64,000 nucleotides of DNA from Isoetes taiwanensis (GCA_021234155.1 JAJEKV010000066.1:1766718-1830717), one strand, 5' to 3'. Positions 37,741-50,892 are shown, numbered from the stretch's first letter. Numbers and translations are program-made. Notes: generated from the letters alone by a model not told the origin.

Positions 37741-40700
37741 GCGGTGCCCCACCTCTAGAATCTTTTCGTATTTAACATCTCTTTCAGTCATTATAAGGCA
37801 TCTCAATGCATGCATGTCTACCATTACTATGATGCATATGCATTGGTCAACATGTATTTTAATATGACTCCATCAAAAGTTATTAAGTTATACGGTTTTA
37901 TATTTGTGCCACCATCTTGTGATAATTTACAACATTGGTCCTAATTACTCTATGAACAAGGTACTTATGATAGGCAATAGGTCTCATAAGTAAGTAAGAA
38001 AGTTCTTAAATGATTTCTTCTAACTACTACTAGATATTTACTTTAAAGTGGTGAAGGGTCAAGAAAAATAAAATATGGGAATCAAGTTGGGTTGAGGGAA
38101 AACAATAATGGATTCGCCTTTCTGGCGATAGACAACTTCCATAATTGTTGAGTTTTTTCCCGATCTCGCAAATAATTAATTCCATGGTGTTCCTGGGTAG
38201 GAAGCACGCCCGGTAGTTAGAGTGCATACCTAAGAGTGTTGCTTCGTATCAATATAGCCCATTTGATCCCTAATATATCAAAGTTGAAGCTCTGGAAACC
38301 GAATGATCACGCACTTATGGCAAATTTAGATGGATACCCTCGTTTACCAAGTCCTTGGATAGGCTTAAGAAAAATTACTGGGTATATATCGCTTATATAA
38401 ACGCCAAACAAGCCATCAAAGATACTGAGCATGTAATAACTCCGATTATCATCAGGTTGGCATCGGCCAACCTTTAATGCTGCCCATATCCCTCGCATGG
38501 GTGAAGAATGGCCTCCAGTTAGCTGGATCATCAACAACAATAGTTAGATAAAGGAGCCAGAGGGCATCTCGATTTCTCATACCTTTTGAAGAGGGAATAA
38601 TTTACCAGAGATCCATTGATAAGAATAGTGACTGGGCAGCAATGCATTTAGACTAATGATCAAATGTACCAATCTCAGTGGAAGCCAAATTTCATACTGG
38701 GTCAAGAAAATCCCATCTAATGAAGCCAAAGGCCTTAAAGAAAATCAAGTTTGAGGAGGTTACCTGCCAGATTCTAGACCAATGCAAGCCTTCCATGGTC
38801 GCAATATACTATATGTTAATAAATTTATTGGGCAAGAAAGTTGCACTCCATTCATGCTACTATTATTTTGCAAGAACTTTTAATCCTCGCTTGCTAGAAT
38901 TTTAGCACAACTATAAGATATACCGGGACAAAAGAAATAGGCCTCAAACCACTAAAAAGTTCTGTGGTTGTCCACCTTTTGGAATTAGAGCACTGTGCTG
39001 TATAATGGTCGTGGATGTAAATGATTGTTCCAAACCATGAATCATGTGAATGAGGTCATTTTTGAAATCATCTCTAAATTGATATAAAATTTAGGAGGCG
39101 CACTTATCCGCCTGGTGGCTTTTGCCTACAGGATATCCTTACCCCGGTCTCTGTGGATCCCTAAGAGTCCAAGCAATCCTAAAAAAAAAAAAAACAAACA
39201 CAAACCTGCCAAGCAGCATGCTAATCACAAGTAGCTTAACTGCAATCCTGTGAGGAGGGAATCCTCTAATGGGGATACCTGGGAGGAGGGGATCCCATTT
39301 GAGGATCCCGAGGCGTGTGGATCAACCCAACCAGTGGCAAGTCTATCCCCGAATCAGCTTTTGCCTCTTTTGTGCAAGGTTCTCCAAGAGCAGCTTTGAT
39401 TCCATTTCATTGGTCAATTCGTGATATTAGCAAGAGGTGTAGGCACTTATATTTCCTGTGTAGAGAATTTATAAGACCTTAGAATTTTTTAGCTTTTGAC
39501 TGCTTTGGTTGTGAGGTATTGTTTTATCTACCGTGAGAAGCTGCATCGAAATATTTGGAATAGAATAAATCAAGAATTTCTTTTTAGTCTCATTGGAAAA
39601 AGAGACACTCATCATCTTCGATGCAAGTAATTTGAACAAACTAATTCCAATTATGAGGCACAGGTGCAACCGCAAGGGCCCTAAGCACATCCATAATAGT
39701 AAAAAGAAAAATTAAAAATGCCCCCTCAGATTTACATTTATTTATCAAAATACCCGCAGTATTTTTGAAAAGAATTGTTAAAATGCCTCTATCTCTCATG
39801 ATGCCTTAAATACAACAAGCCAAATTAACAAAATTATAGGTAAGATTGGTTTTAACTTTTGAGATTGCATCTTGTTTTCTCAACTATGAAAAGGCAATTG
39901 AATTTATATAATGTTCTACGCTTCCACCTCTAAGGGCACAAGCATGTGTTGAGTAAAGAAAAGGGTATTGCAAAAAAGTCGGCGATTAAAAGCAAAATTG
40001 AAAAGGCAATTGAGATTATAATGTCTTCCACTTCACTAGAAGGCACTGCCATGTGTCGATTACTAAAAGGGTATTATGCACAATCAACATCCGCAAGATA
40101 GATAATAAAATGACACGGCTGCCTTTATAACTTCAGTGGCGCTAGAGAGAAATAGGTAATGGCCTGACAACCATTATGATGATGGGAGATTTGCCAATGT
40201 CGATTGTAATCTATTGCCATAAGTTTGGCTTCATATATAGTAGATAAAGAAAATGATTTGATGAGATTATTAGCTTTAGCATAAGAGCGCCAAAATAAAA
40301 ATGTTATTGCTCCGCAAGCAGTGCAACCGTATATTGAATTTACACGCGATATAAAATGAAAATAAAGAAGAGGATTGGTTTGAGTAGTGGAGGTTACCAT
40401 AAATATAATAGGAGTCATTTGCACATTGATTCCTGCAAGTAAACAAACAGTATGTTTTCATCCTTGATTGGGTTTGATAAGTTGCAAAAACATCAACCTC
40501 TGCAATTAGAGTTGGAGATGATGATGAGAAGATCAGGATGGAGTAGGAGATGCTGAATTTCTTTTGTCAAACAAGTTTTTATATTTTTATGATGTTTTAT
40601 TGGTACTTTGATTTGATAAATCAGTCTTGTATTAATGACAAAATTGTGGTACTTGAAATAAATGTTGTTTGACAATGAATGTTAGAAACTGATCTATATT

Positions 40701-41900
40701 GGAAGGTGGATTCTTCGTTGAAAAATCTTGCTGACTCAAAACCAAGCAGAAATTCGTTATATCCTTACAGCAAAGCCTTAGTATGAAATCTTGGCTACCT
40801 CTGACCACCAAAAAGAAGTTATTGAGTCTTGCAGCAAAAACCTCTGCTTCTCAAATCCAATGGCATGTAATAAGCCCATCCTCAATAACCCTAGTATACT
40901 ATACTGATTATATTGTTCACTTAAAGCTAAAAACGGCCCACTACATTTCATGCAGTATTTTGCCAGGCTTTGAAGCTTTTACGTAACAATCCAAATATGC
41001 TAAATGAGGAAATGTCTGTGTTACATGGATAGGTAAGGAGGATCTTTCATTATGGTTAAAATACTGACACAAGCAGTTAAAATTCAGCAACAAGATGTAG
41101 GACCATCTTCTGCACACCAAGCGACAACAACAAGAGTTCAAATAAAACTTGCCTTTAACAACCTGATTGGTTGCGTAGCAGAAAAGGACCTTAATCTAAC
41201 CAATAGCTTCTCCTGAAGCACATTTCTAACTTCTTTAGCTGAATGTGGGTGAAGACAAGTAAGCAGATTGCTTTCAAATATTTTTACCCTGACATCTGTT
41301 ATTACCGCTATTTGATTCAAAAATAGGAAGAATATGACAGCTTGGTGCTCATCTACCGAGCTTCACATGTTAAGAGTATTATCAGTAACTGCCAAATGCC
41401 TTCCCCACCATAATTCCTTACAGGCTACTTTCTTTGGAATTACACTTTTTGAAACATTGAGCATGCTAAATCATCTATGGCATTCCTTCAGTTATTTCAA
41501 GGCATGTTTCTGATAACAAAATGTCATATCCCCATACAGACTTCCAAATTATCTTACTTGCCAACTATAGTTATTAAAGGATAACTCACCAATAACCAGG
41601 ATTTCTGCAATTTGCATTTAGTTACCTGGAACTCATTGGCCTCCATCTACGGTAACTTAAATCAAGTTTCCTGAAATAATCATCATCCAAAAAGGATCCA
41701 AATTCTTCAACCTGCATCTGACAAAAGAATCCTGTCCTGTTCTATAGAAGCGTCCAAGCAAGAGATCCAAATTGTCATACTCAAGGAAGTTATGGTCTTC
41801 TACTGCTCTTTAGCTTCTTTCAGTGGCCAAATTGGCATTAAAAATTAAATCCTGGTTGGCCCCAATATAACGAGGACTTCTAAGGTCATGGGGAAGGCTT
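37741..41900. other. Gene-poor stretch with poly(A) remnant and a direct repeat
   Basis: No intact gene. A poly(A) at 39181-39194 after TCCAAGCAATCCT may mark the 3' end of a small plus-strand retroposon. At 39889-39973 and 40001-40080 a segment starting GAAAAGGCAATTGA and ending AAAAGGGTATT is directly repeated about 112 bp apart. On the minus strand near 40390-40190, text such as AKANNLIKSF and IYEAKLMAID faintly resembles the RNase H domain of plant retroelements; this is a weak match. 41000-41900 may include 3' sequence of the next gene. Confidence 0.35.
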
Positions 41901-41929
41901 TCCTTCTTTTCTTCTTTTGGCTATATTGT

Positions 41930-43815
41930 CAATACTATAATAAGCTGAATTGTGTTCTTGAAGATATCTCTCAGTGTGGTATGTCCTGCGATCTTTCCTC
42001 TCCTCGCTTTCAGTATTGAACTCTCTGCTGACACCTCAGAATTAGCCGCTGCATTAACAACCATCCTCTGTTTGCCTCTTCGATCAGGCATATGATCATG
42101 ACCAAAGTACCTGTGGAGAACTTTCAAGTCCCTGTAATTCTAAAGAAATCTCTGAATCTTGTTTCTTATCTGTCTCAGCCTCCCATCTCCTTGTCTTCCT
42201 TTGTTAGGAGACCCCTTCACCATCATCAGAATAACAATACTCTGGTAAACGCTCTGAATAGCCACCTGGTGAACGCTCTGAATAGCCGCCAGCCTGCTGC
42301 TGGTAGGAGATGACTCTGGAGGAGCCAGCAGGCATTCTGTAGACTTAGTATAAAGAAAAGAAGGTGGACTGCCGGACATCAGAGGCCTAAAACCACCTGG
42401 TGTGCTTCTTCGATATCCTGCATAATGAATGGTATGTCACCAAACTAGAAAATATAGAGAAATATGCAAAGCATTAAAATCTTACAATCCAGCATACCAT
42501 ATGTCTTATCGCAGTATCCAAAGATTTCCTTTTGATATGCTAGTCCCATAAAAAGCTGTTTCCTTTGATGAGCATGTTCTGAAGTTGGCTGTTTCACCTG
42601 AGCCACAGACTCCTGATGCCAATGCATCTTGTCCTCCCTGTCAAGGACTTTAGGCATGTATCCTAGCACCGCACAACGGAAATAATCTCGACTCCAGACC
42701 GACTAACTTCCAAGCCATCATCATGTCTTAGAGAGAGAACACCCCTTACTAGAACTGGAGCATTCCTGGTTAGCAGGAGAAATATAACTCCTTGTCAGAC
42801 TTGGGATAGCGAGACGGCCAGCCTGATCGCATCAGCTGTACCAGAATTACATTCATAGCCCCGCCCAGCAACGCCTACTCTCCAGGTCTTGTTGCACATG
42901 CCCTCGAGACCAGGAGCCTCGGGCTTCTGTATACTGGATGTTCCTAAATTCCTGAGCGGATCAGATGAAAAGCCTGGGAGAGTTGCAGAAGCTGTCACCA
43001 CCCTGGTCTTCCTTACTGGGAGAGCCGCTACTAACTTGGGGTTCCTCACCTGCGGGAGGAGGTGCTGTTTTGTTACTAAAAGCTGTTGAAGTGACACTGG
43101 GAGAGCCTGTGACATCCTTCGAGTGGGTGTAGATGGCCGTGAGATGCTGCTGGTAATGAAGACCCAACAGTGGGTGTGTTGATGGTCTGGCCACTGATGA
43201 GGCCGTGTGGGATCCCTTCCGTGCTGGCGCTGGATGGGTCGTGTAGGCTAAGTTTGGTAAGGTTGATGGCCTTCCAGTTGGAGTAGCAGGTCGGGAACTA
43301 TGGCTGGGAGGTCCTGTACCTAAAGGGCGTGTCTTTGAACTAATTTGTTACTTGGCTCATACTCATGTAAAAATGTAGCCTCTGGGACTAGGGTTAGCTC
43401 TTGTTGGAGCCTGGGACACAGAAGCTCTGTGGATTTGATGCATGCTGTTGTGTTTTGAGGAGTGCAGCTGGCCATTTGATAGCTGCATTTGCATAAAGTT
43501 GCTAGGGCAAACATATTATGTCTCCTAAAAGCTCAGAGGACAATAGGATCTTGGTACGCCCCGGTAATAGGATGAAACTGTTCCGAGGAAATTAAAGAAA
43601 CAAACATCAACACTTACTCGAGATGTCTTAGAAGCAGCCAAGGCCACCGTGATAAATCTCTTTGTGCTGGACTGATAACTGAAAGGTCCCGGTCTAGTGT
43701 TGGAAACAATGGTGTTCCTGGTGTGGAGTTAACACAGCCCGTAGTAAATATAATCAACATATAAGAATAGTAATTGAAAAAAAAAAAAACGCTTTGTAAA
43801 ATTATAATAAACAAA
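41930..43815 (-). CDS. Basic Ser/Pro-rich protein gene (RPSTPT / BPP-like family), frame-disrupted
   Basis: Plant members of this family are basic, Ser/Pro/Thr-rich proteins, some described as microtubule-associated. Minus-strand signature pieces appear in family order: TPGTPLFPTLDRDLS (near 43740-43690), RPATPTGRPSTLPN (43300-43255), SRPSTPTRRMSQALPVS (43145-43094), LPGFSSDPLRNLGTSS (42985-42936), KRKSLDTAIRHM ending at a GTATGC donor (42534-42498), and after an intron a start reading DI, then RRSTPGGFRPLMSGSP in a shifted frame (42417-42365). Reading through needs at least two or three frame changes not explained by introns. It is either a pseudogene or a real gene with base errors. The piece ending near 41930 and possible 5' exons (see next entry) are uncertain. 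Confidence 0.65.
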
Positions 43816-45125
43816 CTCCTGCTCTCTTAGCTGGCAACAAAACATGTTATTGCTGGAGTTCTTACCAGAACAAGCAAAGAGGTTGTGCAACATGAAGCAA
43901 ATGGCAGCCTACATCAACCTTTACTTAGCATCACCGCTGATCTAGGTGAGCCAATGAAGCTATGTTACCTTACCAAGGCCCCATTTATAGATACAAGAAG
44001 GTGGTGGCTCACAACTTTTTCATTGTTGCAGCAATGCAACTTACATTAAAAATATATACCAACAAGAAGATCTTGCCTTTAGGATCCAGCTTTCTGAATA
44101 GTTTTGAAATGCCGTGGACTTGAGATCATAAATTTCCAGTCATAATCATTCCTTTGGTTCGACTCTGAGATCAACAAAATCAGTTAGTCCCTCTAGGTGT
44201 TTGTGCTGACTGCCGAAAGCTGATAGACTCAACAAACTTGTTTGCCGGAAGTAATCGCATCACAACTGGTCAAAGTATGGAAGAAAAGTGATAAACCTGC
44301 CAAAAGTAAAGCGCCACACTTTACAGAGATGCTCATCATCTGCACATGGGTGTAAAAATTACTGTCTACGGCTCGCATCTCATGAAACAAGGCCAAGTCT
44401 TCATCCTTATCTTCACGGCACCAGTTCTCATATTATGCACATAAGCCTTCTTCTATGCTGGGAATAGAGGCATCCTACACCTTAATGATTCATGTTTTGA
44501 GAGATGCTCTAAATCAAGAGTCTCTAAACAAGAGGTTCGGACCTTCCATGATTTATTAAGCACAGTGCCAAAGAGCCAAATCTTTACCACAAAACAAGAG
44601 GTTGTACCTATACGTAAAAAACGGCAATGTACCAGCATGAGTTGCCGCAGCCTCTTAGCTCAGTATGAATCACATCTGATACATCCTTGCCCACAAATTG
44701 CTCCAAGCTAACCCAGTTCTGGGAAGGAACGACTCCGCCCAATGAGAATCAAGAAAAAATCTTCAGATAGATGCCACTTTTAGGCTAACAAAAAGGCCTG
44801 AGCCAGAAGGGGCTTTGCGCAAGCTAAGGTAAAATGGAATAGGACTGGCCCGACATGAACAGAATGATGCCCCAAAATCAGAGAAAACCCAAAACAGAAA
44901 AAATCCAGAAAACGAGATGAACTTAGCCTGGCAAAAGGCCGCAATGCCAGGACCGATCTTCGCCGGAGATAGAAGGCAAGGCCAAAACTGGGCAATGCAG
45001 GATATGGGGCGTACAACGGAGGCGGCGATCAGAGGAGAAAGCAGCAGACAGGACTGACCGAGTAGAGCAGAAGAGGAGGATGCCACGGTGATAGCAAACG
45101 GAGTCGGTATCCCGCGTAAGCCCAC
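43816..45125 (-). other. Possible 5' part of the BPP-like gene
   Basis: This interval lies upstream of the TPGTPLFPTL exon. The minus-strand open frame at 45125-44763 (containing SSSSALLGQSCLLLSPL) could be a first exon or, more likely, a 5' untranslated region that happens to be open. Poly-T/A at 43779-43791 lies in an intron. No family motif was recognised, so the true start of the gene is unknown. Confidence 0.25.
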
Positions 45126-46340
45126 ATCCGGAAGCCTCTATAAACGGCGTTATGTTCTTGGGGTCAAGAATACTTCTTACGTTTCCGCTGACGTGGACTT
45201 ATATTTATTTTTATGTTGGGCGTTTGGCACCCCAACTTTTGATGACTACTTTCATGTGTTCTATGTGTTCATTGTTGGTTGCTCTTCCTTTAAAATCCTT
45301 TTGCCACTATCTCAAAGTGCCCCCTTTGGATCTTCTCTCCCTCTCCTTCTCCTCATATAACTAACTAACCCCTGTATGTAAGTATGGAGCTCTTATCATC
45401 AAAATCCGCATGCTGCCCTGTCCGCTTCCTCCCCGTGAAATCCCACCTCCTGAATTCTCACAAGTAACTTCCTGCCCTCCCCTTTTGCCCCCTCGTCTCC
45501 ATCATCCGCCATGCACCCTTCCACTTTAATCCCATCGTCGTCCTTTATCATGGGATTCTCTTCTTCTATGGTCGCAACATTGCTATATGATGGGTCTTGT
45601 GATCGGTTGTTGAAGTTGCAGCGCTGATGTAAGCTTGATGTTATCGCATCTTCAACCAAGACCTACCAATTGATTGCTATCAAAAAGTTGTTATTAGTTT
45701 ATGAATGTAGGCTAAGCTTAAAAGAGGTACACAAAATAAAAATGTATATATCACGATTTGGCAAATTTTCCTACTGAACTAAAAAGTCTAAGTAAGTTAA
45801 TGGTTCGGCCAAGTCTGTAATTTAACTTCCCATACTGTTTGCCCATCATGAGAACTACCCAAATCCAATCATCATGATGTCATAAAATTGAATTGTGGTC
45901 TCTCCCTCTCTCTCTCTAAATTTTTCACATGTGTAATTGTTTTCCCTACCGCATAGGGCGAGAGATACAATTTTTATACGTATAGAGTGAGAGAGGTCGA
46001 GAGACGAGACGTTCCCTTCTCCCACTCTCTCAAATTTTTAAATAATATTTTTTTAATCTACTTAACATCACTTTTTCCTCATATCATTCCTAGTGCCAAG
46101 GAGTGGTTGAATTGAATGGATGTAAATCTCTCAAGGCCAGTGATTATTCTTTAAGCAAACTCTAAAATGGTGTGTTCTATGTTCGGGCCTCTTATTGCAA
46201 AGGGACGGATTCCCCATAGAATCAAGAGACTATATGGATATTCTAGATGATTCATCCTCAACCTATAAACAAAAGAATTCTATTCCCACTACTTCTAGCC
46301 TTAGTTTCATTTCAGAATCAAAAGGCCATCTAGAATGCGG
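45126..46340. other. Gene-free stretch with CT/GA repeats
   Basis: A CT-repeat lies at 45901-45918, followed by CTAAATTTTT, and a similar CTCTCTCAAATTTTT lies at 46024-46040, with GA-rich text between (45990-46010). A minus-strand open frame (45659-45399) of low-complexity acidic sequence has no recognised domain. Nothing else is supported. Confidence 0.4.
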
Positions 46341-47470
46341 TGGATTGCAACCGAGACAAAGAGATACTTAATGGTGTCATCTTGACAACTTTGATTGATT
46401 TCGATCTCCCTATGTATGAAGAGAGTCTCATGATTGTGCCATCACAGTCAAATATGTGGCCGATACTCATGATATAACGGCGCATCTCACTATCATATAA
46501 CGTGATAGAGGGCGCATCAAACCTCTCAGAGTTTTTACAGGTTCCAAAGATGCATCACATACTGCCAGTTTTTGGTAGCCGGTGCATCTCGTACCGACAT
46601 TTCTATCTTGTGGTCGCACTAATGCAATGCCCTCAATCCAAAGTGACATAAAGTGGATATGGTCCACAAAGTCTTCTCATCCCGCCTCATGTGCCAATCG
46701 AGAAAATCTCTCGGGACAGCATCAAGTTCCCCATCAATGGGAACGGGAGGAGAGCAGTCCACCACACCTGCCTACCATCATATCTATCGCCTTAAAAAGT
46801 GCAAAGCCCCATGATCAGCCATCCTCAGCTACCATTGCAGACTACCATGTCAAAGACCTCGAGCAGAGTCAGGGACCTCCCTTTAAGTGTGCTTTGGTGA
46901 CTATACTCGAGATCATTTATACGCCGGGTCCACCATTTCCAAGCCGAAATGGCCGACCTACTTCTTCCCCGAAGGTGACCGACCAAGTAAATGCGGCAAA
47001 GGTGGATGCTGGAAATCTCCTAACGAGCACATGTCCTTGCCGCCATATATTGCTCTATGTCATCATACACCCTATAAAGCATTTCAAGATCCTGCGGCTC
47101 ACTCATGGACTTGAACTTAGGAGGTTGCACTCTCAAAATATACGAACCTCGCAATAAACAAGGACGCATGTTGAGGTTTCCAACACTCACCCACAAGTAG
47201 TGGCTGAGCCCGGGGAGGGAGGATCCGCGGGATGCTATAGCACCTTTAAAGTGCGGCGTGACTTCTCCATATCCCTACTTGCCATGGCGGCCATTAGCTT
47301 AGCAAGAAGCACCGTATCCCGAGATGTCCAAAGAAATGGATGCCCCCATATTCCACGCTCTAAAAAGAAGATGATGTCCATGCCCCAGAATACCAACATA
47401 CTTATCCTTCTAGGGAATCCCTGTGTTCCATGATAGAATCTCGAGTCACTGGCTCATGTTACCTTATGGC
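46340..47470 (-). pseudogene. EN-RT LINE endonuclease fragment, decayed
   Basis: On the minus strand: LEILSWNTGIP (near 47455-47420; family SWNIRG type), then PHFKGAIASRGSSLPGLSHY and LWVSVGNLNMRP (47255-47165), LYRVYDDIEQYMA (near 47065-47030), FDMVVCNG (46855-46835), and a PYPLYVTLDWG-like end (46665-46630), which corresponds to the SDH end of the domain. The same order occurs in the LINE at 25.5-29.3 kb. No reverse transcriptase follows, so the insert lost its 3' part. The 191-codon plus-strand frame over it is antisense to this. Confidence 0.65.
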
Positions 47471-49089
47471 ACATCAAGCGCACCGCCCCGAGTGAGCTCT
47501 AAGTGTGAGTTGGTCATTAGCGCATGGTGGCACTTGATCCGCCATCTCTCGAGGTGGAAGGTCTAGGATGCCTCGCCCATGGTTGTTGTGGGTTCATAAT
47601 GTTGTCGCTTTTTGAGGTACACACACCTTCATCTTGCCACCAATCAAGCCTGCCGATCTTCCCCGCCAATTGACTTATCCGGATTTTGTTTTAACCTCTC
47701 GCCTCCTCTTTGTTAATACCGGGGTCGATTCGTTTTTGCCATATTGATGTCCCTTCCAACCGGCTTAGCGATTGCAAAGAATAAAGTCTTCATGCCTAGT
47801 CCAACACTATGAATTTGACCTCACGGATCTCATGTTTGGTCCTCCAACTCCTACGCAAGCCTCTCACCCCAAATATTACGCCATAGCCTCTGCTGTGGGC
47901 GCACTGAGGCATTTTCGTTTAGCCAATCTTCCATGCTCTCAGCGAGCCCCGATAATGAGGTTCAACCGCGAGATTAAGTAATTTCCGCCTACGCGAAGGA
48001 TCTCTACCATCTCTGCTACTCTACTCTCACGTGATTGGGCGACTGGTGATGCCGCCTTCGTGGCGCATTCGCCCATTTCCTTACTCCCAAGAAGAAGATC
48101 ATAAGCATCTCTGAAACTCCTGGGCCTATCTCTAAGGCTAAGAGTCCGGTGATGCTTCTTATCCTTCCGCGTCTCTTTGCATCTAATGCATTCTATAGTG
48201 TCACTTCTGCCTCAAGAAGACACTTGCAAAGAGCCAATCGATAATCTGGCCGCACTGGCTATTCTCGAGTTTCACTTTTGCGCTGTGGATATCTCATCTC
48301 GGCTAATCAAGCCATCGATCCCATCAATCCGCTTGATAACCTCGCTCAAAGGCTTGGGATGCCGCCAATAATCCACCTTGAAATGTTTACCCATATTCGG
48401 TAAATTTTGTATGCTCTCGTGCCCACAACCCAAAGCTACCGGGTCCAAAGCCGGGCCTGAATCTCGCTCTTCTAATGTGGATCTACTTTCTTTCTTTTGC
48501 CAACTATTTCTTGAGGATGGTTGTTGGAGTCATAAAGGTGGACGCTCCAAGTATTTATACCAAGATATGTATAAATACATTGACATCACACCCAAGATAG
48601 ATACGCCACCATGGGGTATGAACTCAGGGGTTGATTCTCAAAAGGACTTAATTAGTTTATGCTTAATTAAATCATTATGATAATAACCTATGATTAAGGT
48701 ACCACAATAATTGCTAATTATGGTTTGGGAAGGCCACCGCCAAACTCGATTGGCCAAAGATGGGATTACTAATTGATCCAACAATAAGGTGATCACCACC
48801 CCATATCAACTAATATCGAACCAGTTTGAGCTTCATGAGCAGTTTTGAGCTCTTAAGGATCAAGGTGACTTCTAATTAAAACCACCTAACAACCCCTTAG
48901 CCGTTGTCAGCACCCTACCTACAAAGATTAAATGAAGCACCTCTACGATAACGTTCCAAATTCTCAAATACCTGTTAGTAGTAGTTTAGTTGCGGAATTG
49001 TAGGATAGCATCAAAGATTCTCTTTCCTGATTGCCTTTTGTTGAGATTAACCTTCTCCGTAAGTAGGATTATATTTCAAATTATGAATG
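47471..49089. other. Probable LINE upstream remains and AT-rich spacer
   Basis: 47471-48520 has the moderate GC and broken frames of the adjoining LINE fragment and may be its 5' part; no motif was recognised. 48521-49089 is AT-rich with no gene. It contains a small inverted repeat, ATTTATACC at 48556-48564 against GTATAAAT at 48571-48578. Confidence 0.35.
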
Positions 49090-50300
49090 GTGCTCCTGAG
49101 CAAGGAATGATTGAGGTATCTATGAAGTATTTCGTAGAGCTTCCATTAAAATAGGGTTTAAAGGGGTAGAGACCTCGAAGCTCATATATGGTAGTATGTC
49201 TCTAGATAGAGCCCTCAGAATATTCCCATTAGATGCCCTCGTACAAGAGACCACCGTGTCGACGCTGGTCCGGCCAGCACCGTGAGAAGGGACACAAAGC
49301 AGAAGTGGGGTGGGTCTTGCACGCAACATAAAGGCTCCCCGAGACCCTACAAAGGGGTAGGCCCGACAAATTCTGGCCACACGAGTGGCCTCGCATGGGT
49401 CCGACACTCCCTCGGGTGTAGATGATCCAGATGGAGCATCTTGCACTTTGAGTAGATTTAGTGAGTAAGTTGGGTACGGATGCGGGGTCGCTGGAGCGCA
49501 CGATTCTCTAGCTCACCCATGGAACCATCGCGGATCCCCGAAGGACGCTCGACTCCGTTGCCTCATCTGACCGGGGCGCGAACCCCGAGTAGACCTCGCA
49601 TGGGTGATACCATGAGTCTGTTTCTAAGGCTATAGCGAAGCCATAGCGGAATCGAATCCATCCGCGAAGTGTACAGAGGGGCGGATGGAGTGGACAAATC
49701 AGAGTCGATGTTCTATGCGCCCTAATGCCATGCCTGATTCCTATTCTCAGTTTACCTGAGGCCCAAATTACCGACCCCTTCACCGGAGTCTCGAGCCGGC
49801 AGAACCTCGAGGTTTGGGTGTTTTTCTAGTTAGATGCATATTCTTGCCGCTGGTATTGATGGATGTGCCACCCTTCAGCGTAAGTGGCTATTTATATGTG
49901 AATTGCGCTCGCAAAGCACCTTGTATTCCATACGTAGGAGCTTCCATCGGCTATGCAGTAATAATGACACCTCCGTACCTTCATACTCGAGCATTCTACG
50001 AGATGGCCCGGCCGTGACGAGGGCCCCGCCATGGCTAGATGGTCGCCATGGGAGGGAAAGTCTCCTCGCATGTATACTACCGGGTCGATATATACAGGGA
50101 GCTGCCACAGTGTCTTTTGTGCCTCCACTTGCCAACCTATCATGTACCGCTATCAACTTTATCAAGGCTAAAGGCGATTCTTCCGATCAGGTACATGCTC
50201 GAGGGAGAGGAGCCCTCAATGTTCCGCAGGCTCGCTTTTTTAGTGTATATAGTTTTTTCTTTATTGTTCACCGCCTAAGAGTCGGGTCCTAGATCATTTA
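49090..50300. other. GC-richer block of unknown origin
   Basis: Base composition is clearly GC-richer than on either side. Open frames on both strands are long for the region, the longest 152 codons at 49834-50292 plus, but none resembles a known domain. Short GC palindromes occur (for example GGGGCGCGAACCCC at 49573-49586). Composition and frame pattern would fit a nuclear copy of organellar, non-protein-coding DNA such as a mitochondrial intron or rRNA-adjacent region; this is a guess. No boundary repeats were found. Confidence 0.3.
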
Positions 50301-50329
50301 GGAGCCCCATCACTGAAACGCTAACCCAA

Positions 50330-50810
50330 GGACAAGTTTGTTGTAAAGTCCCCGATTCAAAACCAAAACTTCTCAATCTTGGTACGAATGGAAAGCTTCT
50401 GAGAATGCTTTCCAATGGCACAAGAATGACGCTAAACAGATTTCCGATCAAAAGTTACACCGCGGCCGCTCACCACACGCAAACCCTTACCCGTAATAAA
50501 TTTTGTTTCACACTCCCCCGATTCAAACCAAAAGCACCCTAATCTTCATACTGATGGAAAGCTCTCAAAGGAAGCTTTTCAAAGGCATGGGAATCACATG
50601 AAACTGAGTCCTGGATCAAAAGTTATCAAAGAAATGGATGCTAGAAACTGGCAATCCCTAACAAGCCCTAAATCCCGAGCTAAAAAGCTACCGACCCCTC
50701 CCCCCCTCTATGCCAAACCCTTCAACAATGGTATGAATGGGAAACTCTCCTCAATAAGCTTTCAATGATACAAAGATTGTGCAACCCACCCCAAATGCGT
50801 GAGATATATC
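50330..50810. repeat. Three diverged tandem units of 167-184 bp
   Basis: The block TAYGAATGGAAAGCTYTC-like recurs at about 50382, 50548 and 50732. Each is followed some 20-30 bases on by a CTTTCAA/CTTTCCAATG block with AGGCAYRRGAATNAC, and in the first two by GGATCAAAAGTTAT/CGATCAAAAGTTAC. Before the first two lies CCCCGATTCAAAACCAAAA or a close variant. No reading frame is shared. It may be a satellite fragment or the subrepeat part of an LTR element. Confidence 0.65.
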
Positions 50811-50892
50811 CGCTTGAATGCCAGATGCTCCATGTTCTCTTTAGCACTCAACCTTTGAGAAGGATCAGGCTTTTCGAAAGATAAGATTGAGT

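Noticed and set aside
39181-39194. Poly(A) as proof of a SINE
   Set aside because: No tRNA-like A or B box and no flanking target-site duplication could be identified upstream.
40125-40424. RNase H domain gene on the minus strand
   Set aside because: Only faint similarity around NNLIKSF and YEAKLMAID; catalytic Asp/Glu positions could not be placed, so it is mentioned only as a weak possibility.
45901-46040. CT/GA-rich tracts as a CRISPR-like or regulatory array
   Set aside because: They are ordinary dinucleotide microsatellites with irregular spacing and no spacer structure.
46582-47157. 191-codon plus-strand open frame
   Set aside because: It lies antisense to recognisable LINE endonuclease text on the minus strand (SWNTG, DDIEQY, FDMVVCNG) and shows no domain of its own.
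49834-50292. 152-codon plus-strand frame as a gene
   Set aside because: Similar-length frames are open on the other strand of the same GC-rich block, so openness reflects composition; no domain, start context or splice pattern supports it.
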